Shown here: positions 25,959 to 35,479 of the stretch, in pieces
Layout of the letters: each line of letters starts with the position of its first letter
Numbering within the stretch: position 1 is the first letter of the stretch
Origin: Novosphingobium sp. SG919
GTDB lineage: Bacteria > Pseudomonadota > Alphaproteobacteria > Sphingomonadales > Sphingomonadaceae
Length of the DNA: 64,000 bases
Direction: 5' to 3'
Assembly (NCBI RefSeq): GCF_012932495.1
Contig: NZ_JABCNG010000004.1
Coordinates: 1 to 64,000 of the forward strand
The notes under the pieces: model-generated
Database searches by the model: none
What the model was told of the DNA's origin: nothing
Seen by the model: the letters and a program-made list of their open reading frames with translations, nothing else
Program-made: the position numbers and the translations under genes

Positions 25959-27455
25959 CTATCGCGCGTAGAAAGGTGGAATCTGCGCGTCGACATTGAC
26001 CCATACCGATTTGGGCTGGGTATATTCGCGCATCGCTTCAAAGCCCATCTCGCGGCCATAGCCCGATACGCCCACGCCGCCAAAGGGCGAGGCGGGATGA
26101 ACCCGCTTGTAGCAGTTGATCCAGACCATGCCGGCATGGATCTGGTCGGCAAAGCGATGCGCCCGCGTTACGTTCTGCGTCCACAGCCCCGAGCCGAGAC
26201 CGTAATCGGTCGAATTGGCAATGGCGATCGCTTCCTCGTCGGTCTTGAACGTGGTGACCGTTACGAAGGGGCCGAAGACTTCTTCGCGCTGCACCCGGTC
26301 GCCCGGTGCGGCGCGCACGATCGTCGGCTCGATGAAAAAGCCCTTGCTCAGTTCAGGTGCGGCCGGGACTTGCCCGCCCGAGAGGATTTCGCCGCCCTGG
26401 TCTTGCGCCACCCGAACATACGACAGCACGCGCTCGTGATGCACGCGCGAGGTCAGCGGCCCCATTTCGGTGTCGGTGTCGAGCGGATCGCCCAGCCGGA
26501 TCGAACGGGCCAGCCCGATGAACCGATCGAGAAATTCATCGGCGATCTTTTCATGCAGGATCAGGCGCGAGCCGGCGATGCAGGCCTGCCCCTGGTTGTG
26601 AAAGATGCCGAACGCCGATCCGCCAACCGCCGCCGGGATGATCGCGTCCTCGAACACGATGTTCGGTCCCTTGCCACCCAGTTCGAGCTGCACCTTTTTG
26701 AGATTGCCGGCCGAGGACCGCACGATCTCGCGCCCGATATTGGTCGATCCGGTGAAGGAAACCTTGCCGATGCCGGGGTGATCGGCAATGCGCTGGCCGG
26801 CCGTGTTGCCATAACCGGTGACGATGTTGACCACGCCCTTGGGAAAGCCGACCTGCTCGATCAGTTCGGCCACGCGCAGGGTGGACAGCGGGGTGATTTC
26901 GCTGGGCTTCATCACCACCGTATTGCCCGCTGCCAGCGCGGGGCCGAGCTTCCAACTGACGAACATCAGCGGGAAATTCCAGGGCACGATCTGGCCGACC
27001 ACGCCGATCGGCTCGCGCTTCACATAATTGAGAAAGCCCGCGTCCACCGGGATGACCGAACCTTCCAGCTTGTCGGCCATGCCGCCGAAATAGCGAAAGC
27101 ACAGCACCGTGCGCGGCACGTCGAGCCCGATGCAATCGCGCACCGGGTGACCGGTGTTGGTGGCCTCCAGCCTTGCGAGGTAGTCGGCATCGGCTTCGAT
27201 GGCATCGGCCAGCTTGAGCAGGAGCCGGCCGCGTTCGTGCGCGGGCAGGCGTGCCCAGCCCGGTGCTGCCGCGCGCGCGGCCTCGACGGCCAGGTCGACA
27301 TCCTCGGCGCGCGCCTCGGCCACCCGCGTCAGGACAGAGCCGTCGAAGGGGTTGATGACATCGATCTCGCCGCCCGCCAGCGCGTCGACCCACTGACCGT
27401 TGATGTAAAGGCGGGTCTTGAGTTCGGATGGGGCAATCGGCTGTAATCTGGGCAC
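25959..27455 (-). CDS. Aldehyde dehydrogenase, probable 4-hydroxymuconic-semialdehyde dehydrogenase
   Basis: A 498-residue NAD(P)-dependent aldehyde dehydrogenase. The oxyanion Asn160 (VPWNFP), general-base Glu258 (LELGGKGP) and catalytic Cys292 (NQGQACIAG) are intact. As the last gene of the hydroquinone operon, immediately downstream of the ring-cleavage dioxygenase, it most likely oxidises 4-hydroxymuconic semialdehyde to maleylacetate, the PnpE/HapE step. Oxidation of the aldehyde formed by the nearby benzoylformate decarboxylase is an alternative. It starts 86 bases after the dioxygenase large subunit. Confidence 0.87.
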   Translation of the reverse strand: MPRLQPIAPSELKTRLYINGQWVDALAGGEIDVINPFDGSVLTRVAEARAEDVDLAVEAARAAAPGWARLPAHERGRLLLKLADAIEADADYLARLEATNTGHPVRDCIGLDVPRTVLCFRYFGGMADKLEGSVIPVDAGFLNYVKREPIGVVGQIVPWNFPLMFVSWKLGPALAAGNTVVMKPSEITPLSTLRVAELIEQVGFPKGVVNIVTGYGNTAGQRIADHPGIGKVSFTGSTNIGREIVRSSAGNLKKVQLELGGKGPNIVFEDAIIPAAVGGSAFGIFHNQGQACIAGSRLILHEKIADEFLDRFIGLARSIRLGDPLDTDTEMGPLTSRVHHERVLSYVRVAQDQGGEILSGGQVPAAPELSKGFFIEPTIVRAAPGDRVQREEVFGPFVTVTTFKTDEEAIAIANSTDYGLGSGLWTQNVTRAHRFADQIHAGMVWINCYKRVHPASPFGGVGVSGYGREMGFEAMREYTQPKSVWVNVDAQIPPFYAR

Positions 27456-27540
27456 GGGGGCATATCCTTGAAAACGGGACAGAAAGGGGCAGGAACTTTG
27501 CCAAGTGCCTGCCCCCTGAGCGCGAAATCCGGCTTGGGTG

Positions 27541-28566
27541 CTACCAGGTGACCGCGACGATCGGTGCCTCGCCCTTGGCGATCAGTTCGGGGATCATCGG
27601 CGAACCGTTTTCCCAGACCAGCAGCATGGCACGCTTTTTGGCAAAGCCCTTGTGGCGGATATCGGCGGGCATGCACGAGACGTCGCCCGCGCGGGTGACG
27701 ACCGTGGCGCGCGGCTTGGCGCTTTCCTTGTCCTTGATTTCCCAGTCGATTTCGTCCGACAGGGTGATGAACCATTCGCAGCGGTCGTTGCCATGGTCCA
27801 CCGGCAGCGTAAACTCCTCGGTCGTCGGGCAGAACAGGCTTTCGCCCACCACCGAACAGACCGAGGGGTTCCACGTCACGTCCGAACGCGAGAGGTAGTC
27901 GAACAGGTTGTAGGCGTGCACTTCGCCTTCAAATCCCGGCTCCGCTTCGATCACCGGCGCCGAGCGATCGATGTCGGGGAACATGCGGTTGGCGGGAAAG
28001 CCGTTGGCATCGGTGCGCAGCGGGGTGTCACCGGGCAGGCCGACCATGCGCTTGGCCGAAACACGGGTGCGTGTGATGGCGTCTTCGTTGCTGCCGTTCT
28101 TCGATCCCCAGGCCGATCCGGTTTCCATCGGTGCGGCAAACGGGTCGAACCCCTGGTTGGTCCAGTCGCTCATGATCGCCTTGAACAGCGGCATGAGCAC
28201 TTCGCTGGGGAAGCGCTCCTCATGGTCGCGGCCGGCATCGTGGTAGGCGTCGTTATAGCGGCCGGCGAACAGCGTCACCTCGCCATAATGGTTCACCGTG
28301 CCCACCACGTCGTCGAAATTGACAGTGCCGTAGAAGAAGCCCCAGGCCACGTCGCGCATCATGGCGCGAAGGAAGGCATCGACCGGCATGGTGTGGGTGC
28401 CCTTGGGCCAGCTGATCCGCGCGAAATACTCGTCGCGCGAGAACGTGAAGCTGCCGGCTGTGAACGAGCGGTAGCCGGTGGCGTTGTCGATCGGTCCGAT
28501 TTCGGTGTGGGTGACAAGCGCTTCGCCGGAGGGCGCTGCGGTCGGTGCGTCTGCTGACATGGCCAT
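27541..28566 (-). CDS. hqdB: Hydroquinone 1,2-dioxygenase, large subunit
   Basis: A 341-residue subunit of the two-component, non-haem Fe(II) hydroquinone dioxygenase (HqdB/HapD/PnpD family), which cleaves hydroquinone to 4-hydroxymuconic semialdehyde. The iron-site residues known from PnpD and the Sphingomonas enzyme can be placed as His258, Asn260 and Glu264 (VDHGNDRCEW) and His305 (DIRHKGF). The N-terminal GYRSFTAGSFTFSRDEYFARISWP region is characteristic. It lies directly downstream of the small subunit (16 bases). The family differs from intradiol and extradiol catechol dioxygenases. Confidence 0.92.
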   Translation of the reverse strand: MAMSADAPTAAPSGEALVTHTEIGPIDNATGYRSFTAGSFTFSRDEYFARISWPKGTHTMPVDAFLRAMMRDVAWGFFYGTVNFDDVVGTVNHYGEVTLFAGRYNDAYHDAGRDHEERFPSEVLMPLFKAIMSDWTNQGFDPFAAPMETGSAWGSKNGSNEDAITRTRVSAKRMVGLPGDTPLRTDANGFPANRMFPDIDRSAPVIEAEPGFEGEVHAYNLFDYLSRSDVTWNPSVCSVVGESLFCPTTEEFTLPVDHGNDRCEWFITLSDEIDWEIKDKESAKPRATVVTRAGDVSCMPADIRHKGFAKKRAMLLVWENGSPMIPELIAKGEAPIVAVTW

Positions 28567-28582
28567 GATAGGGATCCCAATC

Positions 28583-29083
28583 TCAAGAGTTCTGGCAGAT
28601 CTCTGCCCATTTCTGCACCGTTTCCGGACCTTCGACGGTCTGGATCATGAGGCAGCCTGGGCTGGCGGCGTTGAAACGATAGGCGGCGCCACGCGGCAAA
28701 AGGCCCTGGTGCCCGCGAGACAGGACGATCCGTCCCATCCTGCGCCCTTCGGGTTCGCCGCCCAGCTTGCGTGCACCGTGGCTGCCTTCGGGGGCGAAAG
28801 CGGCGGGGGCGTCGAGCTTGAACAGTTCGATTTCGACTTCGCCGTCCATCGCCAGGGCAAATTCATCGTGCGCGGCGGTGTACCAATCCGACCGGCCTTC
28901 GGCGCGAGCCACTTCGATCACGTATTCGAAGTTCTTTGCAACAGCCACGCGTTCGTAGGGGCGCGATGTTGCCGCCACTTCGAAGACGTTGGAGAAGACG
29001 TAGTTCTTGGGGTCATCGTCAATGGGAATGACCTTACCCTTCTCGTAGTCGGTCAGTGAACCGAGACTGGTGCTGTAATCCAT
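28583..29083 (-). CDS. hqdA: Hydroquinone 1,2-dioxygenase, small subunit
   Basis: A 166-residue subunit of the HqdA/HapC/PnpC family, paired with the large subunit encoded just downstream. Typical segments are DPKNYVFSNVFEVAATSRPYERVAVAKNFEYV, WYTAAHDEFALAMDGEVEI (cupin-like) and the C-terminal QTVEGPETVQKWAEIC. The small subunit lacks the iron ligands and forms a heterotetramer with the large one. The ATG at 29081-29083 is chosen from family length; the upstream extension overlaps the end of the maleylacetate reductase region and is not conserved-looking. Confidence 0.92.
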   Translation of the reverse strand: MDYSTSLGSLTDYEKGKVIPIDDDPKNYVFSNVFEVAATSRPYERVAVAKNFEYVIEVARAEGRSDWYTAAHDEFALAMDGEVEIELFKLDAPAAFAPEGSHGARKLGGEPEGRRMGRIVLSRGHQGLLPRGAAYRFNAASPGCLMIQTVEGPETVQKWAEICQNS

Positions 29084-29204
29084 TGGTAAGTCCTTGTTCG
29101 TCTTGTGTCTGTTCGGCGTCAGAGCGAATGGGGATAGTTCCCAGACAAGGCCGTGGATTGTAAATCGGCAATGGCCGGCCGTCCGCTGGGCGTTCGGCGC
29201 GGGC

Positions 29205-30287
29205 TCAATCGGCGGCGGGTGGCAGGCCCTCCCAGGCGCGTTCGAGCAAGGCCTTGAGGCGCCGTGCCTCGAGCGGGGCGGGGTTCCAGTAAGGCTTGGC
29301 AAGGGTCAGTTCGACCACCCGGTCCAGCCCGTCACGCGGCATGCCCAGTTCCTTGAGCGAGACCGGCGCGCCCAGCGCCTGGGCGAGGTTGTGCAGCGCC
29401 AAGGGCGCGTCCCTTCGGCCCAGGGCCGCCTCGATCCGCGCGATGGCGTCTGGCGCGTGGGATGCGTTGTAGGCCAGGGCATGGGGCAGGATCACGGCAT
29501 GGGTCTGGGCGTGGGGCAAGTCGAACGTGCCGCCCAGCGTGTGGCAAAGCTTGTGGTGCAGGGCCATGCCCACCGCGCCCAGCGTCGTTCCGCAGAGCCA
29601 GGCGCCATAGAGCGCGTCCGAGCGCGCGGCCAAGTCATGCGGATCGCGCACCAGCCGGGGCAGGGCTGCCGCCAGCGCACGGATGCCCTCTTGCGCCATC
29701 AGCGAGATCACGGGGTTGGCCTGCTGGGAATAGAGCCCTTCGACCGAATGGGCGATGGCGTTGAGCGCCGAGACGACCGAGATCGCCACCGGCAGGCTGG
29801 TGGTGAGATCGACATCGTAGAGGATCACCTCGGGCAGGACCCGCAGGCTGGTCTGCGTGGTCTTGATGCCATCTTCGGTCTGGCCGATGATCGCGGTGGC
29901 TTCCGATCCGGCATACGTGGTGGGGATGGCGATCTGCGGAAGATCGGTGCGCAGGGCGATCGCCTTGGCCAGGCCGATCGTGGATCCCCCGCCCACGGCG
30001 ACCAGGCAATCCGCCCCGGCCGCTGTCACGTCGGCCATCGCGGCCAGCGTGACATCGACCGGGGTGTGCATCCGCGCGCCCGTAAACGAGCCGCAGGCCA
30101 GATCACCCAGGCGCGCGACCAGATCGCTGGCGACGCCGGCCTGGTCGGGCGTGGAAAGCACAAAGGCGCGTTGTGCGCCAAGCCGGCCGATTTCCTCGGC
30201 CAGCGTGCCAAGGCTGCCCGGCCCGAACACGACCCGGGCGGGATGCGATTGATAGACGAAGGGGGACACCACCGGGGTTCCTCTCAA
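29205..30287 (-). CDS. Maleylacetate reductase
   Basis: A 360-residue iron-containing alcohol-dehydrogenase-family protein of the maleylacetate reductase type, reducing maleylacetate to 3-oxoadipate with NAD(P)H. The nucleotide-binding loop is [15 protein letters not shown]. Metal-site histidines appear in NAIAHSVE and in [22 protein letters not shown]. Maleylacetate is the product of both the hydroxyquinol dioxygenase and the 4-hydroxymuconic-semialdehyde dehydrogenase encoded in this operon, which fixes its role. Its ATG overlaps the CoA-transferase B stop (ATGA, 30284-30287). Confidence 0.94.
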   Translation of the reverse strand: MRGTPVVSPFVYQSHPARVVFGPGSLGTLAEEIGRLGAQRAFVLSTPDQAGVASDLVARLGDLACGSFTGARMHTPVDVTLAAMADVTAAGADCLVAVGGGSTIGLAKAIALRTDLPQIAIPTTYAGSEATAIIGQTEDGIKTTQTSLRVLPEVILYDVDLTTSLPVAISVVSALNAIAHSVEGLYSQQANPVISLMAQEGIRALAAALPRLVRDPHDLAARSDALYGAWLCGTTLGAVGMALHHKLCHTLGGTFDLPHAQTHAVILPHALAYNASHAPDAIARIEAALGRRDAPLALHNLAQALGAPVSLKELGMPRDGLDRVVELTLAKPYWNPAPLEARRLKALLERAWEGLPPAAD

Positions 30288-30943
30288 TGCTGGGGCGCGA
30301 GCGCTGCGTGTGGCACGGCAAAGCCGCAGCCGGTCTTGGCACGGACTTCGTCCACGCTGACGTTTGGGGCGAGTTCGATCAGCGTGAGGCCGTCATCGGG
30401 CGATACGGTGAACACGGCCAGGTCGGTGATGATCATTTCCACGCAGGCCATTCCGGTAAGGGGAAGGGTGCATTGCTCGAGGATCTTGGCGCTGCCATCC
30501 TTGGAAACGTGGTCCATGATCACGATCACGCGTTTGACGCCGGACACCAGGTCCATCGCCCCGCCCATGCCCTTGACCATCTTGCCCGGGATCATCCAGT
30601 TGGCGATGTCACCCTTGGCCGAAACCTGCATCGCACCCAGGATGGCGGCATCGATATGGCCGCCGCGGATCATGGCGAAGCTCTGCGCACTGTCGAAATA
30701 GGTGGAGGTCGGCAACTGGGTGATCGTCTGCTTGCCGGCATTGACCAGATCGGGATCGACTTCGTCGGGATAGGGAAACGGCCCCATGCCCAGCATCCCG
30801 TTTTCCGATTGCAGCGTGATCTTCACGCCTTGGGGCAGATGATTGGCCACCAGCGTGGGAATGCCGATGCCCAGGTTGACGTAATAGCCATCGTGCAGTT
30901 CGAGGGCCGCACGGGCGGCCATGGCGTCGCGGGACCAAGGCAT
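30284..30943 (-). CDS. pcaJ: 3-oxoadipate CoA-transferase, subunit B
   Basis: A 219-residue beta subunit of a family I CoA-transferase. The catalytic glutamate lies in the SENGMLG motif. The N-terminus [14 protein letters not shown] and the GGAMDLV motif match PcaJ/CatJ/ScoB. With subunit A it moves CoA from succinyl-CoA to 3-oxoadipate, feeding the thiolase encoded at 23323. Acetoacetate CoA-transferase is the alternative, but the operon supports 3-oxoadipate. It overlaps subunit A by one base (TGATG) and maleylacetate reductase by four, so translation is coupled along the three genes. Confidence 0.9.
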   Translation of the reverse strand: MPWSRDAMAARAALELHDGYYVNLGIGIPTLVANHLPQGVKITLQSENGMLGMGPFPYPDEVDPDLVNAGKQTITQLPTSTYFDSAQSFAMIRGGHIDAAILGAMQVSAKGDIANWMIPGKMVKGMGGAMDLVSGVKRVIVIMDHVSKDGSAKILEQCTLPLTGMACVEMIITDLAVFTVSPDDGLTLIELAPNVSVDEVRAKTGCGFAVPHAALAPQH

Positions 30944-31656
30944 CAGGCGTTCTCCAGGCGGGGACGGGTGGTCAATTTTTCGACGCGGCGTTCGGCAATC
31001 GTGCTTTTGACAATACGGTCCACGTAGATGCCGGGGATGTGCACCCCATCGGGATCGAGCGTGCCGTCGGGCACGATCTCATCCACCTCCGCCACGGTGA
31101 TCTTGCCAGCGGTGGCCATGGGGGCGTTGAAATTGCGCGCCGTCTTGCGGAAGACCAGATTGCCTTCGCTGTCGGCCTTCCACGCCTTGATGATCGACAG
31201 ATCGGCGCGCAGCCAGGTTTCGCGCACATAGAGATGGCCGTCGAACATCTCGGTCGGCTTGCCTTCGGCCACCACGGTGCCAACACCCGTGCGGGTGTAG
31301 AACGCCGGAATGCCCGCGCCGCCGGCCCTGATCCGTTCGGCCAGGGTGCCTTGCGGCGTCAGTTCCAGGTCCAGTTCGCCCGACAGATATTGCTGCTCGA
31401 ACAGTTTGTTGTCGCCGATATAGGACGCGATCATCTTGCGCACCTGGCGGCTGTGCAGCAGCATCCACAGACCGAACCCATCAGCGCCGGCGTTGTTCGA
31501 AATCACCGTCAGATCGCGCACGCCCGAGGCGTGAATTTCCGGGATCAGGCTTTCGGGATTGCCGACCAGGCCAAAGCCGCCCGACATGATGGTCATGCCA
31601 TCGAACAGCAGGCCGGCAATCGCCTGGGCAGGGGTGGCATAGAGTTTTGATGACAT
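30943..31656 (-). CDS. pcaI: 3-oxoadipate CoA-transferase, subunit A
   Basis: A 237-residue alpha subunit of the same CoA-transferase. It shows the N-terminal [13 protein letters not shown] loop that forms part of the oxyanion region, [10 protein letters not shown], and the CoA-binding region [20 protein letters not shown]. The ATG at 31654-31656 ([15 protein letters not shown]) is the family-consistent start; the upstream extension overlaps the dioxygenase region and is unrelated. A and B are separate here, in contrast to the fused CoA-transferase at 47560-48954. Confidence 0.91.
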   Translation of the reverse strand: MSSKLYATPAQAIAGLLFDGMTIMSGGFGLVGNPESLIPEIHASGVRDLTVISNNAGADGFGLWMLLHSRQVRKMIASYIGDNKLFEQQYLSGELDLELTPQGTLAERIRAGGAGIPAFYTRTGVGTVVAEGKPTEMFDGHLYVRETWLRADLSIIKAWKADSEGNLVFRKTARNFNAPMATAGKITVAEVDEIVPDGTLDPDGVHIPGIYVDRIVKSTIAERRVEKLTTRPRLENA

Positions 31657-31687
31657 CGATCGATCCCCGAAAATCCCGGCCCTGGAT

Positions 31688-32551
31688 CTAGGCGCTGGGG
31701 GCAAGGCAGAAGCTGTAGGAAAGGCTGTTCCACCCATGGGGGCAGTCCCGCCCATCGGGCGCACGGCCCGCGGCATGGCGTTCCAGATCGACCACCAGCC
31801 CCTGCTTCACACCAAACACCACATCGGAATCGAGATAGTCCCCGCCACCGATGAAGAGATGCGTCACCAGCGTGCGGTGCTGTTCGGCCGCGATCAGGAA
31901 ATGGACATGGGCAGGGCGCCACGGATGCCGACCGGCAAGGCCGAGCAGGTCACCCACCGGCCCGTCGTCGGGAATGGGGTAGGGCGGCGGGGTGATCGTC
32001 CAGAATCGCAGGCAGCCTTGCGCATCGGTGCGGAAGCGCCCGCGCAGGAAATAGCCGCTGCCCGCCTCGTGCTGGATATCGTAAAGCCCGTCGTTGTCGC
32101 TTTGCCAGACGATCACTTCGGCATCGGGCAAAGGCTGTCCTTCGCCGCCTTTGACATCGATGGTGACCCGCAGCGGCACGCCGCTTTGCCCAGCGTCCAT
32201 GGCGGCATCGATCGGCAGGTCCGGCGCGTCCTCGACAAAGAAGGGGCCCAGGATGGTCGATTCCGATGCGCCGTCGGCATTGCGGTGGTCGATCGTGTCG
32301 ACCAGCATCGACAGGCCCAGCACGTCCGACAGGAGAATGAACTCCTGCCGATCGCCAGTGCACATCTGGCCCACGCGGGTGAGAAACGCGATGCCCTGCT
32401 GCCACTCGGCAAAAGTCAGCCCGGTTTCCCGCGCAAAGTCATGGAGATGGGTAATGAGAGAGCTCAGAATCTGCCGCAGGCGCGGGTCCGGTGTGTTCCG
32501 ATACTGGGCAAGCACACGGTCGGTCAGCGCGGCTTCGCTAGCGTGGTTCAT
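31688..32551 (-). CDS. Hydroxyquinol 1,2-dioxygenase (intradiol)
   Basis: A 287-residue intradiol ring-cleavage dioxygenase with Fe(III) ligands Tyr157 (GLYDIQ), Tyr191 (PPPYPIP), His215 and His217 (RPAHVHF). The N-terminal helical domain (LRQILSSLITHLHDFARETGLT) and length match the hydroxyquinol/catechol 1,2-dioxygenase subgroup rather than protocatechuate dioxygenase. Co-location with maleylacetate reductase argues for 1,2,4-benzenetriol as substrate, giving maleylacetate. Its stop is followed within 31 bases by the CoA-transferase A start, and its ATG overlaps the MFS stop (ATGA). Confidence 0.92.
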   Translation of the reverse strand: MNHASEAALTDRVLAQYRNTPDPRLRQILSSLITHLHDFARETGLTFAEWQQGIAFLTRVGQMCTGDRQEFILLSDVLGLSMLVDTIDHRNADGASESTILGPFFVEDAPDLPIDAAMDAGQSGVPLRVTIDVKGGEGQPLPDAEVIVWQSDNDGLYDIQHEAGSGYFLRGRFRTDAQGCLRFWTITPPPYPIPDDGPVGDLLGLAGRHPWRPAHVHFLIAAEQHRTLVTHLFIGGGDYLDSDVVFGVKQGLVVDLERHAAGRAPDGRDCPHGWNSLSYSFCLAPSA

Positions 32552-33906
32552 AGATAATGCCTGCTGATGCTGTTCTCCAGCGCCCTGGCGATGTTGGTGG
32601 CGCGCATGGCCTTTTCCGCTTCGCTCAAGCCGCTGTCGTCGCGGTGAAAGGGGTGCGGTCTGCCATCGGTCAGCCGCGGTGCGGTTTCCTTGAGGAAGGC
32701 CATCAGCACGCCGCCGACCGACAGGCCGCCAAGCGCGACGTAGAGCATGGCCTGGATGCCGAAGTGGCCGATCACGATGCCCGACACCACCAAAGCAAGG
32801 CCACCGCCGAAGATTTCTCCCGCGCCGATGATCAGCCCGGCGGTGCTCGAAATCCGGCCTGCGGGTGCAGCTTCGGTGGCGACGGGGCCGGTCAGCAGCG
32901 ACAGCAGGCCAAAGCTGAAGGCGCTCGCCACGAACAGCAGGGTGAACAGCACCGGCGTGTCTGCGCCGATCCGCGTGAACCAGAACAGAAACGCGGTGCC
33001 CGCCACAAAGCCGATGATCGCGGTGATGCGCCGGCCGATATGGTCAGACACGGCAGGTAGGCCCCACTGCCCGGCAAACCCGCCAAAGCCGATGGCCGAG
33101 GTGACGATACCCATCTGCGCGGGCGTGAGCTTGAGATAGCCGGTCAGGTAGAGTGGGATGTTGGCGCTCAGCACGAAGATCCCGCACATCGCGCAAAACA
33201 GCCCCGCCATGGCCAGGGCGACGTTGCGATGGGCAAAGAGATCCGCCAGTCTCGGCTTGTCCGGGTTGGCGTCTTCTGCCTTGGACGGGCGCGCGATCGG
33301 GCGCGGCTCGCGGATGACCGAGGCCAGCAGCGCCGTGAGGATCAGGCCCGGTATGGCCACCAGCAGAAAGATCACGCGCCACGAAAAGACCGCGAGCATC
33401 TGTGTTGCCAGGATGGGGCCAAAGCCGAGCCCGAACAGGGCAAACGCGCTTTGCTGCAGGCCCTGGTTGAAACCGCGCCGCTTGGGGTGCGAAGCTTCGG
33501 CGGTAGAGGCAAAGCTGGTGGGGCAAAAGGCCCCTTCGGCCACGCCCATCAGCCCCCGCGCGACGAACAGCGCAGCCAGCCCGCTGACCATGCCGGACAG
33601 GCTCGACATCAGCGAGAAGGCGAGCAGCGAGGGGATCAACACTTCCTTGCGTCCGACGCGGTCGGACAGACCGCCCAGCAGCACCGCGGCAATGCCCCAG
33701 CTCACCCCCAGTGCGGCGATGAGATTGTTGAGATTTTGCGGCGTCAGGCCCAGGTCCGCGATCATGCTGGGGCCAAGCGGCGCCACGATCCAGCGATCGA
33801 GCCCGACTAGGCCAAAGCCGATGGTCAACAGCGCCACAGCCCGCCGCTCGTAGGCGGGCGTCCAGTCCGCGACCCCGGCATCTTCGCGTAAACCTTGAAT
33901 TTCCAT
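32548..33906 (-). CDS. MFS transporter, aromatic-acid type
   Basis: A 452-residue major facilitator with 12 predicted hydrophobic spans. The loop 2-3 motif is GGLSDRVGRKEVLIP and the repeat motif after helix 8 is PAVSDHIGRRITAI. It resembles aromatic acid:H+ symporters (PcaK/BenK-like). As first gene of the hydroquinone operon it probably imports the growth substrate. The ATG at 33904-33906 follows a GGGGGAA ribosome-binding site; an upstream extension of the frame is not membrane-like. Confidence 0.87.
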   Translation of the reverse strand: MEIQGLREDAGVADWTPAYERRAVALLTIGFGLVGLDRWIVAPLGPSMIADLGLTPQNLNNLIAALGVSWGIAAVLLGGLSDRVGRKEVLIPSLLAFSLMSSLSGMVSGLAALFVARGLMGVAEGAFCPTSFASTAEASHPKRRGFNQGLQQSAFALFGLGFGPILATQMLAVFSWRVIFLLVAIPGLILTALLASVIREPRPIARPSKAEDANPDKPRLADLFAHRNVALAMAGLFCAMCGIFVLSANIPLYLTGYLKLTPAQMGIVTSAIGFGGFAGQWGLPAVSDHIGRRITAIIGFVAGTAFLFWFTRIGADTPVLFTLLFVASAFSFGLLSLLTGPVATEAAPAGRISSTAGLIIGAGEIFGGGLALVVSGIVIGHFGIQAMLYVALGGLSVGGVLMAFLKETAPRLTDGRPHPFHRDDSGLSEAEKAMRATNIARALENSISRHYL

Positions 33907-33994
33907 GACATTCCCCCGCTGCTTCACGCTGCTGACGCGCGCGATTATGGCCGGAACGAGCCACGCCCGGCGCGCCGCGACAAGACGGCGCGCA

Positions 33995-34013
33995 ACACCC
34001 ATCCGCTGGGTGT
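33995..34013. terminator. Terminator between the two MFS genes
   Basis: ACACCCA (33995-34001) and TGGGTGT (34007-34013) form a 7-base hairpin with a 5-base loop. On the plus strand TTTTT follows at once. On the minus strand it lies just after the stop of the second MFS gene (34024), where a second GC-rich inverted repeat near 33970-33991 follows. It should separate the minus-strand units. Confidence 0.5.
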
Positions 34014-34023
34014 ACGCTTTTTG

Positions 34024-35250
34024 TCAGGCGTCCTTCGGGAACAGGGCCTTGCCGGCGACCAGGAAAACCGCCGTCACAAGGTTGAGCGCCACCAGCGCGG
34101 CGAACAGCGGCATGTAGGTGTGCTGCGTGTCGAACATCCAGCCGCCCAGAAATGGCGTGATGGCGCTGGCAATGGTCTGCAGCGAGATCGCCACGCCCGA
34201 GATCGCGGCAAAGCGATCGGGCGAGGTGCAGCGGCTGAGCAAGGCCATCGCGCCGACCTGGACCGCGCCAAAGCCTGCGCCCAGCACCGGCGGATAGGCA
34301 TAGAACAACAAGGTGCCATGGGCATTGGCCAGCATGACGAGGCCGAGTGCGAACGTCACGCTGCCCGCCGCGAGAATGCGCCGCACCCCCAGCTTCTTGC
34401 CAAAGGCGCCGATCAGGAAATTGCCGATGAGGGTTGAGGCGGCCATGATCGACATCGAACTGGCCGCCGCATTGGGATTATGGCCAAAGTCCTGCAGCAT
34501 GGCCAAGCCATGGGCGATATAGAGCGAACTGCTTGCGCCGGCCGCCATGATGCACAGGATGATCAGCCAGATGCTGATCGAGGCCAGGTTGCCGTTGCCG
34601 GTGCCTTCGCCCGGAGGGCCGAAATCCACCACGTGGGCCGAGCGCGGCGCATCGCGCACCACGAAGACGGACAAGGCCAGCGCCACGCAACCCACGGCGG
34701 TGAACACCAGCCAGCCCGCGCTCCAGCGATGGCTGTGCTCGATCACCGCGCTGATCACCGGCGCGGCGACAAAGCCGCCCGCACCCATCGTGGCATAGAG
34801 AACGGCAAAGGGTCGTGCCCGGTCCTCCACGAACCAGCCGGCGACGCAGGCCTGGTTTGCCACGAAGCCGCCCGCGCTCATCGCCAGGCCGACGATCAGG
34901 CCGAATACCCCGATCGCGGCGAGCGAACCATGCACCAGAAACGCCATGATCAGCGAGCCGCCAATCAGCGCCGAACTGCCAAAGATCAGCGTCCGCTGCG
35001 CGCCGAAGCGCCCGACGGCACCACCCATCAAGGGGGCGGTCAGGCCGGTGACCATCATGTTGGCCGATACCAGCAAGCCGAGCAGGCTGCGGTCGAGCTT
35101 CATTTCCGACACCATCGCGGTGTTCACGACGCTGGCGCCATAGATCGGAAACGCCGCATTGATGCACAGAATGCAGGCGCAGGCTGCAAGAATGCGCAGC
35201 TTTTGACTCCGCGTGCCCGTGTCGAATCCGGTTTCCGCCGCAAGGTCCAT
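34024..35250 (-). CDS. MFS transporter, OFA-like
   Basis: A 408-residue 12-span major facilitator resembling the oxalate/formate antiporter or monocarboxylate group. Loop motif GGAVGRFGAQRTLIFG follows the second span and FGKKLGVRRIL follows helix 8. It has its own promoter region facing away from the monooxygenase operon at 35480. A strong inverted repeat (35344-35386) sits in that shared gap. It may import an intermediate or substrate for the 35-41 kb operon. Substrate unknown. Confidence 0.85.
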   Translation of the reverse strand: MDLAAETGFDTGTRSQKLRILAACACILCINAAFPIYGASVVNTAMVSEMKLDRSLLGLLVSANMMVTGLTAPLMGGAVGRFGAQRTLIFGSSALIGGSLIMAFLVHGSLAAIGVFGLIVGLAMSAGGFVANQACVAGWFVEDRARPFAVLYATMGAGGFVAAPVISAVIEHSHRWSAGWLVFTAVGCVALALSVFVVRDAPRSAHVVDFGPPGEGTGNGNLASISIWLIILCIMAAGASSSLYIAHGLAMLQDFGHNPNAAASSMSIMAASTLIGNFLIGAFGKKLGVRRILAAGSVTFALGLVMLANAHGTLLFYAYPPVLGAGFGAVQVGAMALLSRCTSPDRFAAISGVAISLQTIASAITPFLGGWMFDTQHTYMPLFAALVALNLVTAVFLVAGKALFPKDA

Positions 35251-35343
35251 GATGATCTCCCGAACCCCTCTTAGGTCTTGAGCGCAGGGGTGCCTAGCTC
35301 AGCTATGGGAAAGGGCGCGCGCCGTCAGCCGCACAAGGTACGG

Positions 35344-35386
35344 CGTCCGTGCAGCGTACCAGGTGCGATTGTACGCTGCACGGACG
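35344..35386. promoter_or_regulatory. Perfect 16-bp inverted repeat in divergent promoter region
   Basis: CGTCCGTGCAGCGTAC (35344-35359) is followed by an 11-base spacer and its exact reverse complement (35371-35386). It lies between the divergent OFA-like MFS gene (start 35250) and the monooxygenase gene (start 35480). A terminator is unlikely between divergent genes, so a dimeric-regulator operator for both promoters, or an mRNA leader hairpin, is the better reading. Confidence 0.65.
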
Positions 35387-35479
35387 TGCATGGCTCGCTG
35401 GTTGCGATGCGTCGGCGGCATGGACCAACACATCCTTCAAAGCTCGTCACCGCGAGCAGACGATAAAGCGAGGAAGGTC

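Noticed and set aside
35344..35386. Interpretation of the inverted repeat as a rho-independent terminator
   Set aside because: It lies between divergent genes, far upstream of both starts, and no T-tract follows either arm.
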